The position numbers and the translations under genes are program-made. From Nevskiaceae bacterium (GTDB lineage: Bacteria; Pseudomonadota; Gammaproteobacteria; Steroidobacterales; Steroidobacteraceae), in NCBI GenBank assembly GCA_018883185.1, contig VEQP01000005.1, positions 50,948 to 114,947 of the forward strand: a stretch of DNA of 64,000 bases. Direction: 5' to 3'. Of this stretch, positions 17,026 to 24,836 are shown piece by piece; positions within the stretch are counted from its first letter, which is position 1, and each line of letters opens with the position of its first letter. The notes beneath the pieces are model-generated. The model was not told the DNA's origin, did no database searches, and worked only from the letters and a program-made list of their open reading frames with translations.

Positions 17026-19446
17026 ATGAAGACGCAGGCACAGGTGGTCATCATCGGCGGCGGCGCCGTCGGTTGCAGCGCCTTGTATCACCTGACCCAG
17101 CTCGGCGTGACCGACGCCGTGCTACTCGAGCGCGACGAGCTGACGGCGGGTTCGACCTGGCATGCCGCCGGCAACTGCCCGAATTTTTCGACCTCCTGGA
17201 ATCTGATCAAGCTGCAGCGCCACAGTACGCGTCTGTACTCGCAGCTCGCGCAGCGCGTCGGCTACGACATCAACTATCACATCACCGGCAGCATCCGCCT
17301 CGCTCATACCCGCGACCGGGTTGATGAGTTCCGCCATGTCGTCTCGCAGGCGCGTGCGCAGGGCATCGAGTTCGAGATGCTGACACCTGCCGAGATCCGT
17401 CAGCGCTATCCGTACATCACCACCGATGATCTGCAGGCGGGGTTGTACGATCCGTACGACGGCGATATCGATCCTGCCCAGTTGACGCAGGCGCTCGCCA
17501 AGGGCGCGCGCGATGCGGGAGCCACCATCTATCGTCACACGCGCGTCACTGCGATCGAGCGATTGCCCTCGGGTGAGTGGAAGATCGTCACCGACAAGGG
17601 AGAAATTCGCGCGCAGAAGGTCATCAATGCGGCGGGTTACCGCGGCGGCGAGGTGGCGGCGATGGTCGGGCAATACCTGCCCATGGTCACACTGTCACAC
17701 CAATACTTGATCACCGAAGACATTCCGGAACTCGTCGCTCGCGGCACCGATCGTTTGCCGCTGCTGCGCGACCCGGACGTTAGCTACTACCTGCGTCAGG
17801 AGCGTCACGGCCTGATCCTCGGTCCGTACGAGTGGGATGCGAAGGCGCATTGGCTCGAGGGTCTGCCCGATCAATTCGCGCACCAACTGTTCGACGACGA
17901 CCTGGGTCGCATCGAAAAATACATCGAGGCGGCTTGCGAGCGAGTGCCGATTCTCGGTTCGGTGGGTGTGAAGCGCGTCATCAACGGGCCGATTCCGTAC
18001 GCGCCGGATGGCAACCCACTGCTCGGTCCCGCGCCCGGACTGCCGGGCTTCTACCACTGCTGCGCCTTCACCTTCGGCATCGCTCAAGCGGGCGGCGCCG
18101 GCAAGTTGATTGCCGAGTGGGTGGCGAACGGCCAGCCCGAGTGGGATATGTGGCCGCTCGATTCGCGGCGCTATCTCGAATGTCACAACCATAAGTACAC
18201 CCTCGCCAAAGCACTCGAGACCTACCAGCATGAGTACGGCATCGGCTACCCCGCCGAGGAACGAGCCGCTGGCCGACCGGCAAAGATGTCACCGGCGAAT
18301 CCGCGACTGCGCGACAAGGGTGCGAAGTTTGGTGCTCGCGGTGGTTGGGAGCGCGCGGTTTATTTCCCGCAGCCGGGTGATCCTTCGGGAGCGGAGCTGT
18401 CGTTCCGCCGGCCTGCGTGGCACACCGCGGTGGCGCGCGAGTGCGCGGCCGTGCAGCAGCGCGTCGCGGTGCTCGATTTGCCCGGCTTCACGAAGTTCGA
18501 GGTCAGCGGGCGCGACGCGGCCGAATGGCTCGATCGTATGGTGACCGGTGTGGTGCCAAAGAACGGGCGCACCGCACTCAATTATTTCTGCGCCCCGAGT
18601 GGCGGCATCGTCACCGAGATGACGCTGACCACGTTTGCGCCCGATCGCTTCTGGCTGATCAGTGCAGCGGCGGGCGAGCGGCACGACGAACACTGGCTGC
18701 GTGAACACTTGCCGGCCTCTGGCGTACAGATCGACAATCTCTCGGCACGTTATGGAACGCTGATTTTGGTGGGGCCGCGGTCACGCGAGGTGCTCGCGAA
18801 GCTCACTCGAGCCGATCTCTCCAATGCGGCCTTTCCGTGGTTGTCGGTGCGCGACATCGAGATCGGCTACACCCGCGCCATTGCCATGCGCGTCAACTAT
18901 GTGGGCGAACTCGGCTGGGAGTTGCACATCCCGGCTGAGCACGTGCTGTCGGTCTACGATCTGCTCTGGTCAGCGGGCGAAGAGTTCGGCATTCACGACT
19001 TTGGTCTGTACGCCATGGACAGTCTGCGACTCGAGAAGTGTTATCGCGGCTGGAAGGGCGATCTCACCACCGAGTACACCCCATTCATGGCCTCGCTCGA
19101 TCGGTTCGTCAAACTCGACAAGCCGAGCGGTTTCATTGGGCAGGAGGCACTGCGCCGCGAGGCGGCGCAGGGGCCGCGCGAGCGCTTTGTACCGCTGCTC
19201 GTCGATGCGGGTGATGCGGATGCGGCCGCGGTGTCCATCGTGTTCCGCGAAGATGAGCAAGTGGGGCTCGTGACCTCGGGCGGCTACGGCTATCGCTTGC
19301 AGCAGAGCATTGCACTGGCTTACGTGCGTACTGATCTGGCGGCGGCGGGAACCGAGTTGTCGGTGGAGATCCTGGGTGAGCGGCGGCGGGCGGTGGTGGC
19401 AAGCGAGCCGCTGTACGATCCGCAGAATTTGCGTCTGCGGGCGTAA
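17026..19446 (+). CDS. Second FAD/GcvT fusion dehydrogenase (dimethylglycine/sarcosine dehydrogenase type), 806 aa
   Basis: Same architecture as its upstream neighbour: DAO domain with GGGAVGCSALYHL, linker, and GcvT domain from about residue 430. The segment ELTAGSTWHAAG is nearly identical to mammalian dimethylglycine dehydrogenase and includes His 46, the expected covalent FAD site. GSIRLAHT and VDEF downstream also fit that enzyme. It therefore looks closer to dimethylglycine dehydrogenase than its partner. GAGGATAGG upstream of ATG 17026 is a good ribosome site. Two paralogues in tandem after a methyltransferase suggest stepwise loss of three methyls. The gene ends 6 bp before the convergent ABC permease gene. 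Confidence 0.88.
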   Translation: MKTQAQVVIIGGGAVGCSALYHLTQLGVTDAVLLERDELTAGSTWHAAGNCPNFSTSWNLIKLQRHSTRLYSQLAQRVGYDINYHITGSIRLAHTRDRVDEFRHVVSQARAQGIEFEMLTPAEIRQRYPYITTDDLQAGLYDPYDGDIDPAQLTQALAKGARDAGATIYRHTRVTAIERLPSGEWKIVTDKGEIRAQKVINAAGYRGGEVAAMVGQYLPMVTLSHQYLITEDIPELVARGTDRLPLLRDPDVSYYLRQERHGLILGPYEWDAKAHWLEGLPDQFAHQLFDDDLGRIEKYIEAACERVPILGSVGVKRVINGPIPYAPDGNPLLGPAPGLPGFYHCCAFTFGIAQAGGAGKLIAEWVANGQPEWDMWPLDSRRYLECHNHKYTLAKALETYQHEYGIGYPAEERAAGRPAKMSPANPRLRDKGAKFGARGGWERAVYFPQPGDPSGAELSFRRPAWHTAVARECAAVQQRVAVLDLPGFTKFEVSGRDAAEWLDRMVTGVVPKNGRTALNYFCAPSGGIVTEMTLTTFAPDRFWLISAAAGERHDEHWLREHLPASGVQIDNLSARYGTLILVGPRSREVLAKLTRADLSNAAFPWLSVRDIEIGYTRAIAMRVNYVGELGWELHIPAEHVLSVYDLLWSAGEEFGIHDFGLYAMDSLRLEKCYRGWKGDLTTEYTPFMASLDRFVKLDKPSGFIGQEALRREAAQGPRERFVPLLVDAGDADAAAVSIVFREDEQVGLVTSGGYGYRLQQSIALAYVRTDLAAAGTELSVEILGERRRAVVASEPLYDPQNLRLRA

Positions 19447-19452
19447 GCCGCG

Positions 19453-20313
19453 CTAACGACTCTGGCGATCGTCGCCACGCATCAAGAGCAGGGCGAGCGC
19501 AGCTGAGGCCACCATCAAAAATACGCTCACCGCATTGAGCACGGGCGTTGCGCCGTCGCGCATGCGGCCGTACATCATCACCGTGAGCGGCGAGTCGGCA
19601 CCGACCAGCATCAAGGTGGTGTTGAAGTTCTCGAACGACATCAGGAATACGATCGCTGCCGAGCCAAGCAGGGCCGGTTGCAAGTAGGGAAACGTGATGG
19701 TGCCGAGGACCGCGAGACGCGATGCACCGAGATTGTACGCAGCCTCCTCGAGGGTACGATCGAAGCGCTTGAGGCGTGCGCTGATGGTGAGTGTGGCGAT
19801 GGCGATCAAATAGGATATCTGCCCGAGCACGACGAGCGGCAGCCCGGGCCGCAGGAACTCGACTTCCCAGCCGAAGAGGTCTCCGAGCAGATCGGCGACA
19901 CGGCTGGCAAAGGCCAGGATCGAGATGCCGAGAATCACTCCCGGAATCACCAGCGGCACCAACATCAGCAGCGACAGCAGACCTTGCCCTCGAAAGCGCA
20001 TCCGCTCCATCAAAAATGCATTGGTGGTGCCGATCACCAGCGACAGCAGCGTGACCCAGCTGGCGACGAGCAGACTCGTGAGGATGCTGCCGAGTAGTTC
20101 CTCATCGCGAAAGAGGCCCGTGCGTCCCAGAGCGTCGTTGCCGATGAACCAGTCGAGGGTGAAACCCTGCCAGGGTGGCGCCGGATAGGGTGCGTCGTTG
20201 AAGGCGAAGGCTGCGACCGTGGCCAACGGCATGAACAGAAACAGCAAAAACGCCAGCACGAACAGCACGGTGGCCAGCTTCAGCCACCAGGGCCTAGGCA
20301 GTGAGGGAATCAC
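19453..20313 (-). CDS. ABC transporter permease, PotC type, 286 aa
   Basis: Six predicted transmembrane segments and the binding-protein-dependent permease motif (EAAYNLGASRLAVLGTITFP, the EAA loop that contacts the ATPase). It belongs to the spermidine/putrescine-type (PotC) subfamily. It is last in the order binding protein, ATPase, PotB-type permease, PotC-type permease. The GTG start at 20313 lies 10 bp after the previous stop. The substrate may be a polyamine or another cationic or quaternary amine; the island favours the latter, by inference. Confidence 0.88.
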   Translation of the reverse strand: MIPSLPRPWWLKLATVLFVLAFLLFLFMPLATVAAFAFNDAPYPAPPWQGFTLDWFIGNDALGRTGLFRDEELLGSILTSLLVASWVTLLSLVIGTTNAFLMERMRFRGQGLLSLLMLVPLVIPGVILGISILAFASRVADLLGDLFGWEVEFLRPGLPLVVLGQISYLIAIATLTISARLKRFDRTLEEAAYNLGASRLAVLGTITFPYLQPALLGSAAIVFLMSFENFNTTLMLVGADSPLTVMMYGRMRDGATPVLNAVSVFLMVASAALALLLMRGDDRQSR

Positions 20314-20323
20314 GACTGGCTCC

Positions 20324-21202
20324 TCATGTTCGACTCATCACGTCGGAGAATCTTTGTCCGCTCAGGCGCAGGCCTAGCCAGACCATGGCGCTAGACAGCG
20401 CGAGCAACAGGAAGCCAAAGGCTGCACCCTGTTCCCAATTGAAGCGGGTGATGAATTGGGTATAGATCTGCTCGGTGAACCACAGCGAATTCTTGCCACC
20501 GAGCAACGAGGCCGTCAGGTAATTGCCGAGCGTCAGCATGAAGACAACGATGCAGCCAGCGGTGATCCCGGGCAGCGCATGCGGGATGACCACGGTGCGC
20601 AGCACCGTCAAGCCGTTGCCGCCGAGATCGTACGCGGCCTCGATCAGCGAGTCGTCGAGGCTCTCGAGGCTCCCATAGAGCGGCACCACCATGAATAGCA
20701 GCGAGGTGTAAACGAGCCCCACGAGGATGGTCGCATCGTGATACAGCATCTCGATGGGCGCCTCGGTCAATCCGAGCGTGACCAGTAGGCCGGGCAACAC
20801 ACCCGTCTCGCGCAGTAGGATCATCCAGCCGAGCGTGCGCACGGTTTCGCTCACCCAGAAGGGTATGAGGCAGACCGCGAACAGCAGTGCGCTCAGCCGG
20901 CCGCGCGTCAGCTTGGCGATGGTCCATGCGATCGGAAAAGCAAGCAGCAGCGTGAGCGCGGTGGCCACGAGGGAGATCAACGCTGTGCGCACGAAGACAT
21001 CCCAATACAGCGGCTCGCCGAAGAACGTTCGGTATTGCGCTAGCCCGAACGCGTACTCACCTGGACCAACGCGTTCGCGAAAGGAGAGGAGCGCAAGATC
21101 GAGATGCGGCATCACGATCAACCCGAACAGCCACAGCAATGCCGGCGCAAGCAGCAGCCACAGCAGCAGATAGTGCGATACCCGTGCGCGGGTCTCAGCC
21201 AT
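20324..21202 (-). CDS. ABC transporter permease, PotB type, 292 aa
   Basis: Inner-membrane permease with about six hydrophobic helices and an EAA loop (IEAAYDLGGNGLTVLRTVVIP). It pairs with the PotC-type permease just downstream. The frame is open far upstream over the ATPase gene. The start chosen is ATG 21202, which overlaps the ATPase stop by 8 bases (ATGGCTGA) and gives MAETRARVSHYLLL, a normal N-terminus before helix 1. Strict coupling across the four genes implies stoichiometric production of one importer. Confidence 0.87.
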   Translation of the reverse strand: MAETRARVSHYLLLWLLLAPALLWLFGLIVMPHLDLALLSFRERVGPGEYAFGLAQYRTFFGEPLYWDVFVRTALISLVATALTLLLAFPIAWTIAKLTRGRLSALLFAVCLIPFWVSETVRTLGWMILLRETGVLPGLLVTLGLTEAPIEMLYHDATILVGLVYTSLLFMVVPLYGSLESLDDSLIEAAYDLGGNGLTVLRTVVIPHALPGITAGCIVVFMLTLGNYLTASLLGGKNSLWFTEQIYTQFITRFNWEQGAAFGFLLLALSSAMVWLGLRLSGQRFSDVMSRT

Positions 21203-22316
21203 GACGTGCCGCGCCGGCAAAGCACACGGCCCGATCGGGTGCGAAGCTGAATAGCACCGTCTCGTCGACCTTGAGATCCGCAAACCGTCCCGTCTGCGGC
21301 AAGGCGACGCGGAATTCGGCGCGCGTTCGGCACTCGCGAAGCAGCACGGCTGAGTTGGCGCCATCGAACAATAGGCTTTCGACGATGCCCTGATGTACCG
21401 GTGCCTCGGCGGGCAGGGCGAGCTCGTCGACGTTGCGCCCGAGCACGGCGACCTCGGGGCGAACGAATACCGTCGCGGCGTCGCCGGCCGCGAGTGCGCC
21501 GTGATGCTGTCCGCACACGGTCCAACCCTCTGCGGTCGTGACATCGACACAGTCACCCTTGAGCGCTGACACGCGACCGTCGATGCGATTATTTGCGCCG
21601 ACGAATCCCGCGACGAAGGGGGTCGCAGGACTGTAGTACAGCTGCTGTGGCGTACCGACTTGCTCGAAGCGGCCACTGTTCATTACCGCCACTTGATCGG
21701 ACAGCACCAGGGCTTCCGATTGGTCGTGGGTGATGTAAACGAAGGTGGTACCGAAAGCCGCTTGGAGTTGCTTGAGTTCGATCTTCATGCGCTCGCGCAG
21801 TTTCAGATCGAGTGCACCCAAAGGTTCATCGAGTAGTAGCAGGGTTGGTTCGAGCACGAGACTGCGCGCAATGGCCACTCGCTGCCGCTGACCACCGGAG
21901 AGTTCGTCGACCCGCTTACGCGAAGAGCCCGGCAACCCCACTCTCTCGAGCATGGCCTCGGCTTTACGATCGCGCTCGGCACGTGGCACACCGCGACGCG
22001 CAAGACCATAGCCGACGTTCTCCCCAACCGACATCATCGGGAACAGTGCCAGTTGCTGGAACACCATGTTGACGGGACGTCGGTTCGGCGGGACGCCACG
22101 CATGCTGCGACCGCCAATGTCGAGGTCCCCGGAGTCGGGCTCGATGAATCCCGCGATCATGCGCAGCAGAGTTGTCTTGCCGCAGCCGGACGGTCCGAGG
22201 ATCGAAAAAAAACTGCCGCGCTTGACGCTGAAGGACAAGGCATCGACGGCGGTGTGAGCGCCGAAGCGCTTCAGCAGGGCCTTGGCCTCGAGGTCCTTGT
22301 CGAGAGTCTCCACCAC
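21195..22316 (-). CDS. ABC transporter ATPase, PotA type, 373 aa
   Basis: ATP-binding subunit with Walker A GPSGCGKT (about 40-47), Q-loop FQQLALFP, signature LSGGQRQR, Walker B LLLLDEP and the H-loop ITHD. A C-terminal TOBE domain (about 250-370) follows, typical of PotA/MalK-type importers. It powers uptake through the two permeases encoded next to it. The start is one of two consecutive GTG codons at 22316 or 22313. It lies 10 bp after the binding-protein gene and overlaps the PotB-type gene by 8 bases. Confidence 0.9.
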   Translation of the reverse strand: MVETLDKDLEAKALLKRFGAHTAVDALSFSVKRGSFFSILGPSGCGKTTLLRMIAGFIEPDSGDLDIGGRSMRGVPPNRRPVNMVFQQLALFPMMSVGENVGYGLARRGVPRAERDRKAEAMLERVGLPGSSRKRVDELSGGQRQRVAIARSLVLEPTLLLLDEPLGALDLKLRERMKIELKQLQAAFGTTFVYITHDQSEALVLSDQVAVMNSGRFEQVGTPQQLYYSPATPFVAGFVGANNRIDGRVSALKGDCVDVTTAEGWTVCGQHHGALAAGDAATVFVRPEVAVLGRNVDELALPAEAPVHQGIVESLLFDGANSAVLLRECRTRAEFRVALPQTGRFADLKVDETVLFSFAPDRAVCFAGAARHG

Positions 22317-22326
22317 AACCGCGGCG

Positions 22327-23442
22327 CTACTGTGCAGCCTTGACGCGATCGAGGATCCGTCCTTCGATTTCCTCGAGTCCTGGCGGAATGGCGGGGTACC
22401 AGCGCACGCTCTTGAAGCCGTCCGGGAAGCTCGCCGCGAACTGCGCCCGCAGCACGGGGTCGGTCAGCTTGTCAGCGTCCTTGGCGGCAGAGAAATTGCC
22501 GATGGATTTGGCGATGCGCGCTGCAATGTCGGGCCGCAGCGTGAAGTTGATCCAGGCGTAGGCAGCCGCCTCGTTCTTGCCTCGGGCCGGCAGTGCGTAG
22601 GTGTCGAGCCAACCGAGCGCGCCGGACTTCGGCGCGATGAACTGGATGTCCGGGTTCTCGCGGTTGAGCCGCCAGCCGCCGGAATCCCACATCATGGCGG
22701 CGTGCAACTCGCCGGAACGCATGCCGTTCAGCAGTTGATCGCGGTTGTCGAAGAAAAAACGGAAGTTGGCTTTGCAGGAGATGAGCTTCGCGCCGACCTG
22801 CTCCATCAACGCCGTGTAGGCCGGGCGATTGCCATAGAGCGCGAACGGGTCCTTGCCCATTGCAAAGGCAAACGCCATCAGCGTCGGGCGGCGCAGGCGC
22901 ACGGAGGTTCGGCCCTTTAGATCCGGTCGGCAGAGATCCAGATAATCATTGATCTTGGTACGCTTGGTGTTGACGACAAGCCCTTCCGCGCCCCACACGT
23001 AGGGCAGGGCGTACAGCTTGCCGCCCACCGTGGCGTTGCGACGCACGGTGGCCAGCAGATCGGGCTGGATGCGCTCTGTGCGCACCTTCGCGAGGTCGAT
23101 CGGTTTGTAGATGCCGAACTCCTGCTGCGGGCCGGCGATCCGGTCCTGCGAGGGTTGCGCGAGATCGAAGCCTGCGCCGCGCGTCGCTCGCAACTTGGAG
23201 ATCATTTCCTCGTTGTTCGACAGGGCCACCTCTACCTTGATGCCCGTTTCTTTGGTGAACTGCGCAGCGACGTCGGCCGGCACGTAATCGGCCCAGGTGA
23301 TGATGCGTAGCGTACCCGAGGCTTGCGCCGCAGCGGGCGTGGCCGCAAGACTCATCGACAGCAGCGCAGCGAGCCCTGTCACGGCGATTACGCGACGGCG
23401 GATCGTCCCGACGAGGCGCGAGTTCACGAGGCGGGAGTTCAC
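22327..23442 (-). CDS. Periplasmic substrate-binding protein, PotD type, 371 aa
   Basis: Has a signal peptide (RRRVIAVTGLAALLSMSLA, then ATPAAAQ) and a PotD/PotF-like fold: LRIITWADYVPADV at the mature N-terminus, then FDLAQPSQDR and VWGAEGLVVN. It captures the substrate for the PotABC-type importer downstream. The GTG start at 23442 overlaps the stop of the MFS gene (GTGA). The first ten codons contain a duplicated NSRLV caused by a 15-bp tandem repeat, so a second GTG start five codons in is equally possible. Aromatic and acidic binding residues cannot be assigned without a structure alignment. Confidence 0.88.
   Translation of the reverse strand: MNSRLVNSRLVGTIRRRVIAVTGLAALLSMSLAATPAAAQASGTLRIITWADYVPADVAAQFTKETGIKVEVALSNNEEMISKLRATRGAGFDLAQPSQDRIAGPQQEFGIYKPIDLAKVRTERIQPDLLATVRRNATVGGKLYALPYVWGAEGLVVNTKRTKINDYLDLCRPDLKGRTSVRLRRPTLMAFAFAMGKDPFALYGNRPAYTALMEQVGAKLISCKANFRFFFDNRDQLLNGMRSGELHAAMMWDSGGWRLNRENPDIQFIAPKSGALGWLDTYALPARGKNEAAAYAWINFTLRPDIAARIAKSIGNFSAAKDADKLTDPVLRAQFAASFPDGFKSVRWYPAIPPGLEEIEGRILDRVKAAQ
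23411..23440. repeat. 15-bp tandem duplication (2 copies) at the start of the binding-protein gene
   Basis: ACGAGGCGCGAGTTC at 23411-23425 is followed directly by ACGAGGCGGGAGTTC at 23426-23440, 14 of 15 bases identical. It duplicates the GTG start and NSRLV codons of the minus-strand gene and leaves the frame intact. Confidence 0.85.
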
Positions 23443-24776
23443 GATGAGCGGGCCTCCGCCAGCGGGTCGATACCGGTCGCACGGGTTTGGTCGGCAACGA
23501 TCTGTCGTGCCGACCAGAAATAATGGAACGTCGCCCAGAGTCCGGTCGGTACGAGCCAGAGCATCGCGGTACGCAGTGACTGCGCGTTATCCATTCCGGT
23601 CGAGGCGTAGTGGTCGCTGAGCAGACCCACCAGCTGTGGCGCAATGATCAGGTTGCCCACGTTGGCGACGAACAGCGTGAAGGCGCAAAACATCGCGCGC
23701 ATGCGTGGTTCGGCGAGATTGTTAAGAAGGCCGAAGCAGGGGCCGATGTAAAAGTAGATGGATGGGATGAAGATCCAGAACAGCAGTTCGATGTGCTCCA
23801 GCGAGTCGCTGGTGTAGATGGACCAGGACACGACGGTCGAGATGCCGATGACCGCGCCCATGAGCCACACCACGCGTCGCGGGTCGATCATCGATGGGCG
23901 GGCGACAAGCCAGGCGGTGAAGAGCGTTGCGAGCGAGCCACCCCAGAGGTGCATCGGCCCGGTGAGCACACCCGCTTCACCCGCGGTGAGCCCGAAGTTA
24001 CGAACGAGGAAAGTCGGCGTCCACCACACGAGACCCCAGCCCCAGAGGGCCGTCAGTGCGCTCGCGATCATCACGTGCACGGCGGAGCGTTGCTGCAGCA
24101 AGTACTTGAACGTATCGCCGAAGCTCGGCGACTGCTCGGTCTTGTTGAGGTCGAGCTGGCCGCGTTTGGGTTCGCGCACGGTGAGAAATATCAGCGCGCC
24201 GAACAGCACTCCCGGGATACCGAGCCACAGAAACACCTGACGCCATCCATAAGCGTCGGCCAGCTGACCGGCGACATCGGCTCCCACCCAGGCGCCGATC
24301 GAGGCGCCGAGGGCAAACACCGTCAAGGCCATCGGTCGCTGCGCCGCGGGGAAGTAGTCCGACAGAATCGAGCTCGCGCCGGGGGTGCCACCGGCCTCAC
24401 CGACACCCACACCGATGCGCGAGACGAGTAATTGCCAGTAGTTTTGCGCCAGACCGCAGCTGGTGGTCATCGCCGACCATACGATCACCGAGATGGCGAT
24501 GATATTGCGGCGGCTGTAGCGATCGATCAGCCAGGATAGCGGGAAGCCAAACAGCACGTAGAACAGCGCGAGCGCTGTGCCGGTGAGGAAGGCGATGCCG
24601 GAGTCGGTGAGTTGCAGTTCGAGACGGATGGGCTCGAGCAGCGTCGAGATGACGTAGCGGTCGGCGATACTCAGGGCGTAGACGCCCACCATCACCAGCA
24701 GTACGTACCAACGCAGCCAACCCGAGTCACGTGGTGTCGGCGCTGTGGCCGGCGCTGTGGAATCGCTCTGGACCAT
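23439..24776 (-). CDS. Spinster-type major facilitator superfamily transporter, 445 aa
   Basis: About 12 hydrophobic segments. The features YALSIADRYVISTLLEPIRLEL, DRYSRRN and GVGVGEAGGTPGASSILSDYFP are typical of the spinster-like MFS group common in sphingomonads and Steroidobacter relatives. It is an inner-membrane secondary carrier or exporter of unknown substrate. ATG at 24776 is preferred over the start 11 codons upstream because GGGGGG lies just before it. It is translationally coupled (GTGA) to the binding protein of the ABC importer, an unusual partnership. A GGGG-loop-CCCC hairpin sits just upstream of the ribosome site. Confidence 0.85.
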   Translation of the reverse strand: MVQSDSTAPATAPTPRDSGWLRWYVLLVMVGVYALSIADRYVISTLLEPIRLELQLTDSGIAFLTGTALALFYVLFGFPLSWLIDRYSRRNIIAISVIVWSAMTTSCGLAQNYWQLLVSRIGVGVGEAGGTPGASSILSDYFPAAQRPMALTVFALGASIGAWVGADVAGQLADAYGWRQVFLWLGIPGVLFGALIFLTVREPKRGQLDLNKTEQSPSFGDTFKYLLQQRSAVHVMIASALTALWGWGLVWWTPTFLVRNFGLTAGEAGVLTGPMHLWGGSLATLFTAWLVARPSMIDPRRVVWLMGAVIGISTVVSWSIYTSDSLEHIELLFWIFIPSIYFYIGPCFGLLNNLAEPRMRAMFCAFTLFVANVGNLIIAPQLVGLLSDHYASTGMDNAQSLRTAMLWLVPTGLWATFHYFWSARQIVADQTRATGIDPLAEARSS

Positions 24777-24788
24777 GATCGTTCCCCC

Positions 24789-24802
24789 CGGGGTTTTCCC
24801 CG
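24789..24802 (-). promoter_or_regulatory. Small hairpin upstream of the spinster MFS ribosome site
   Basis: On the minus strand CGGGG-AAAA-CCCCG can form a 5-bp stem with a 4-base loop, directly before the GGGGGG ribosome site. It could modulate initiation, but this is structure-based inference only. Confidence 0.3.
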
Positions 24803-24836
24803 CGGTCAATCATAGCGGCTTTCGACGCGGAGCGGC

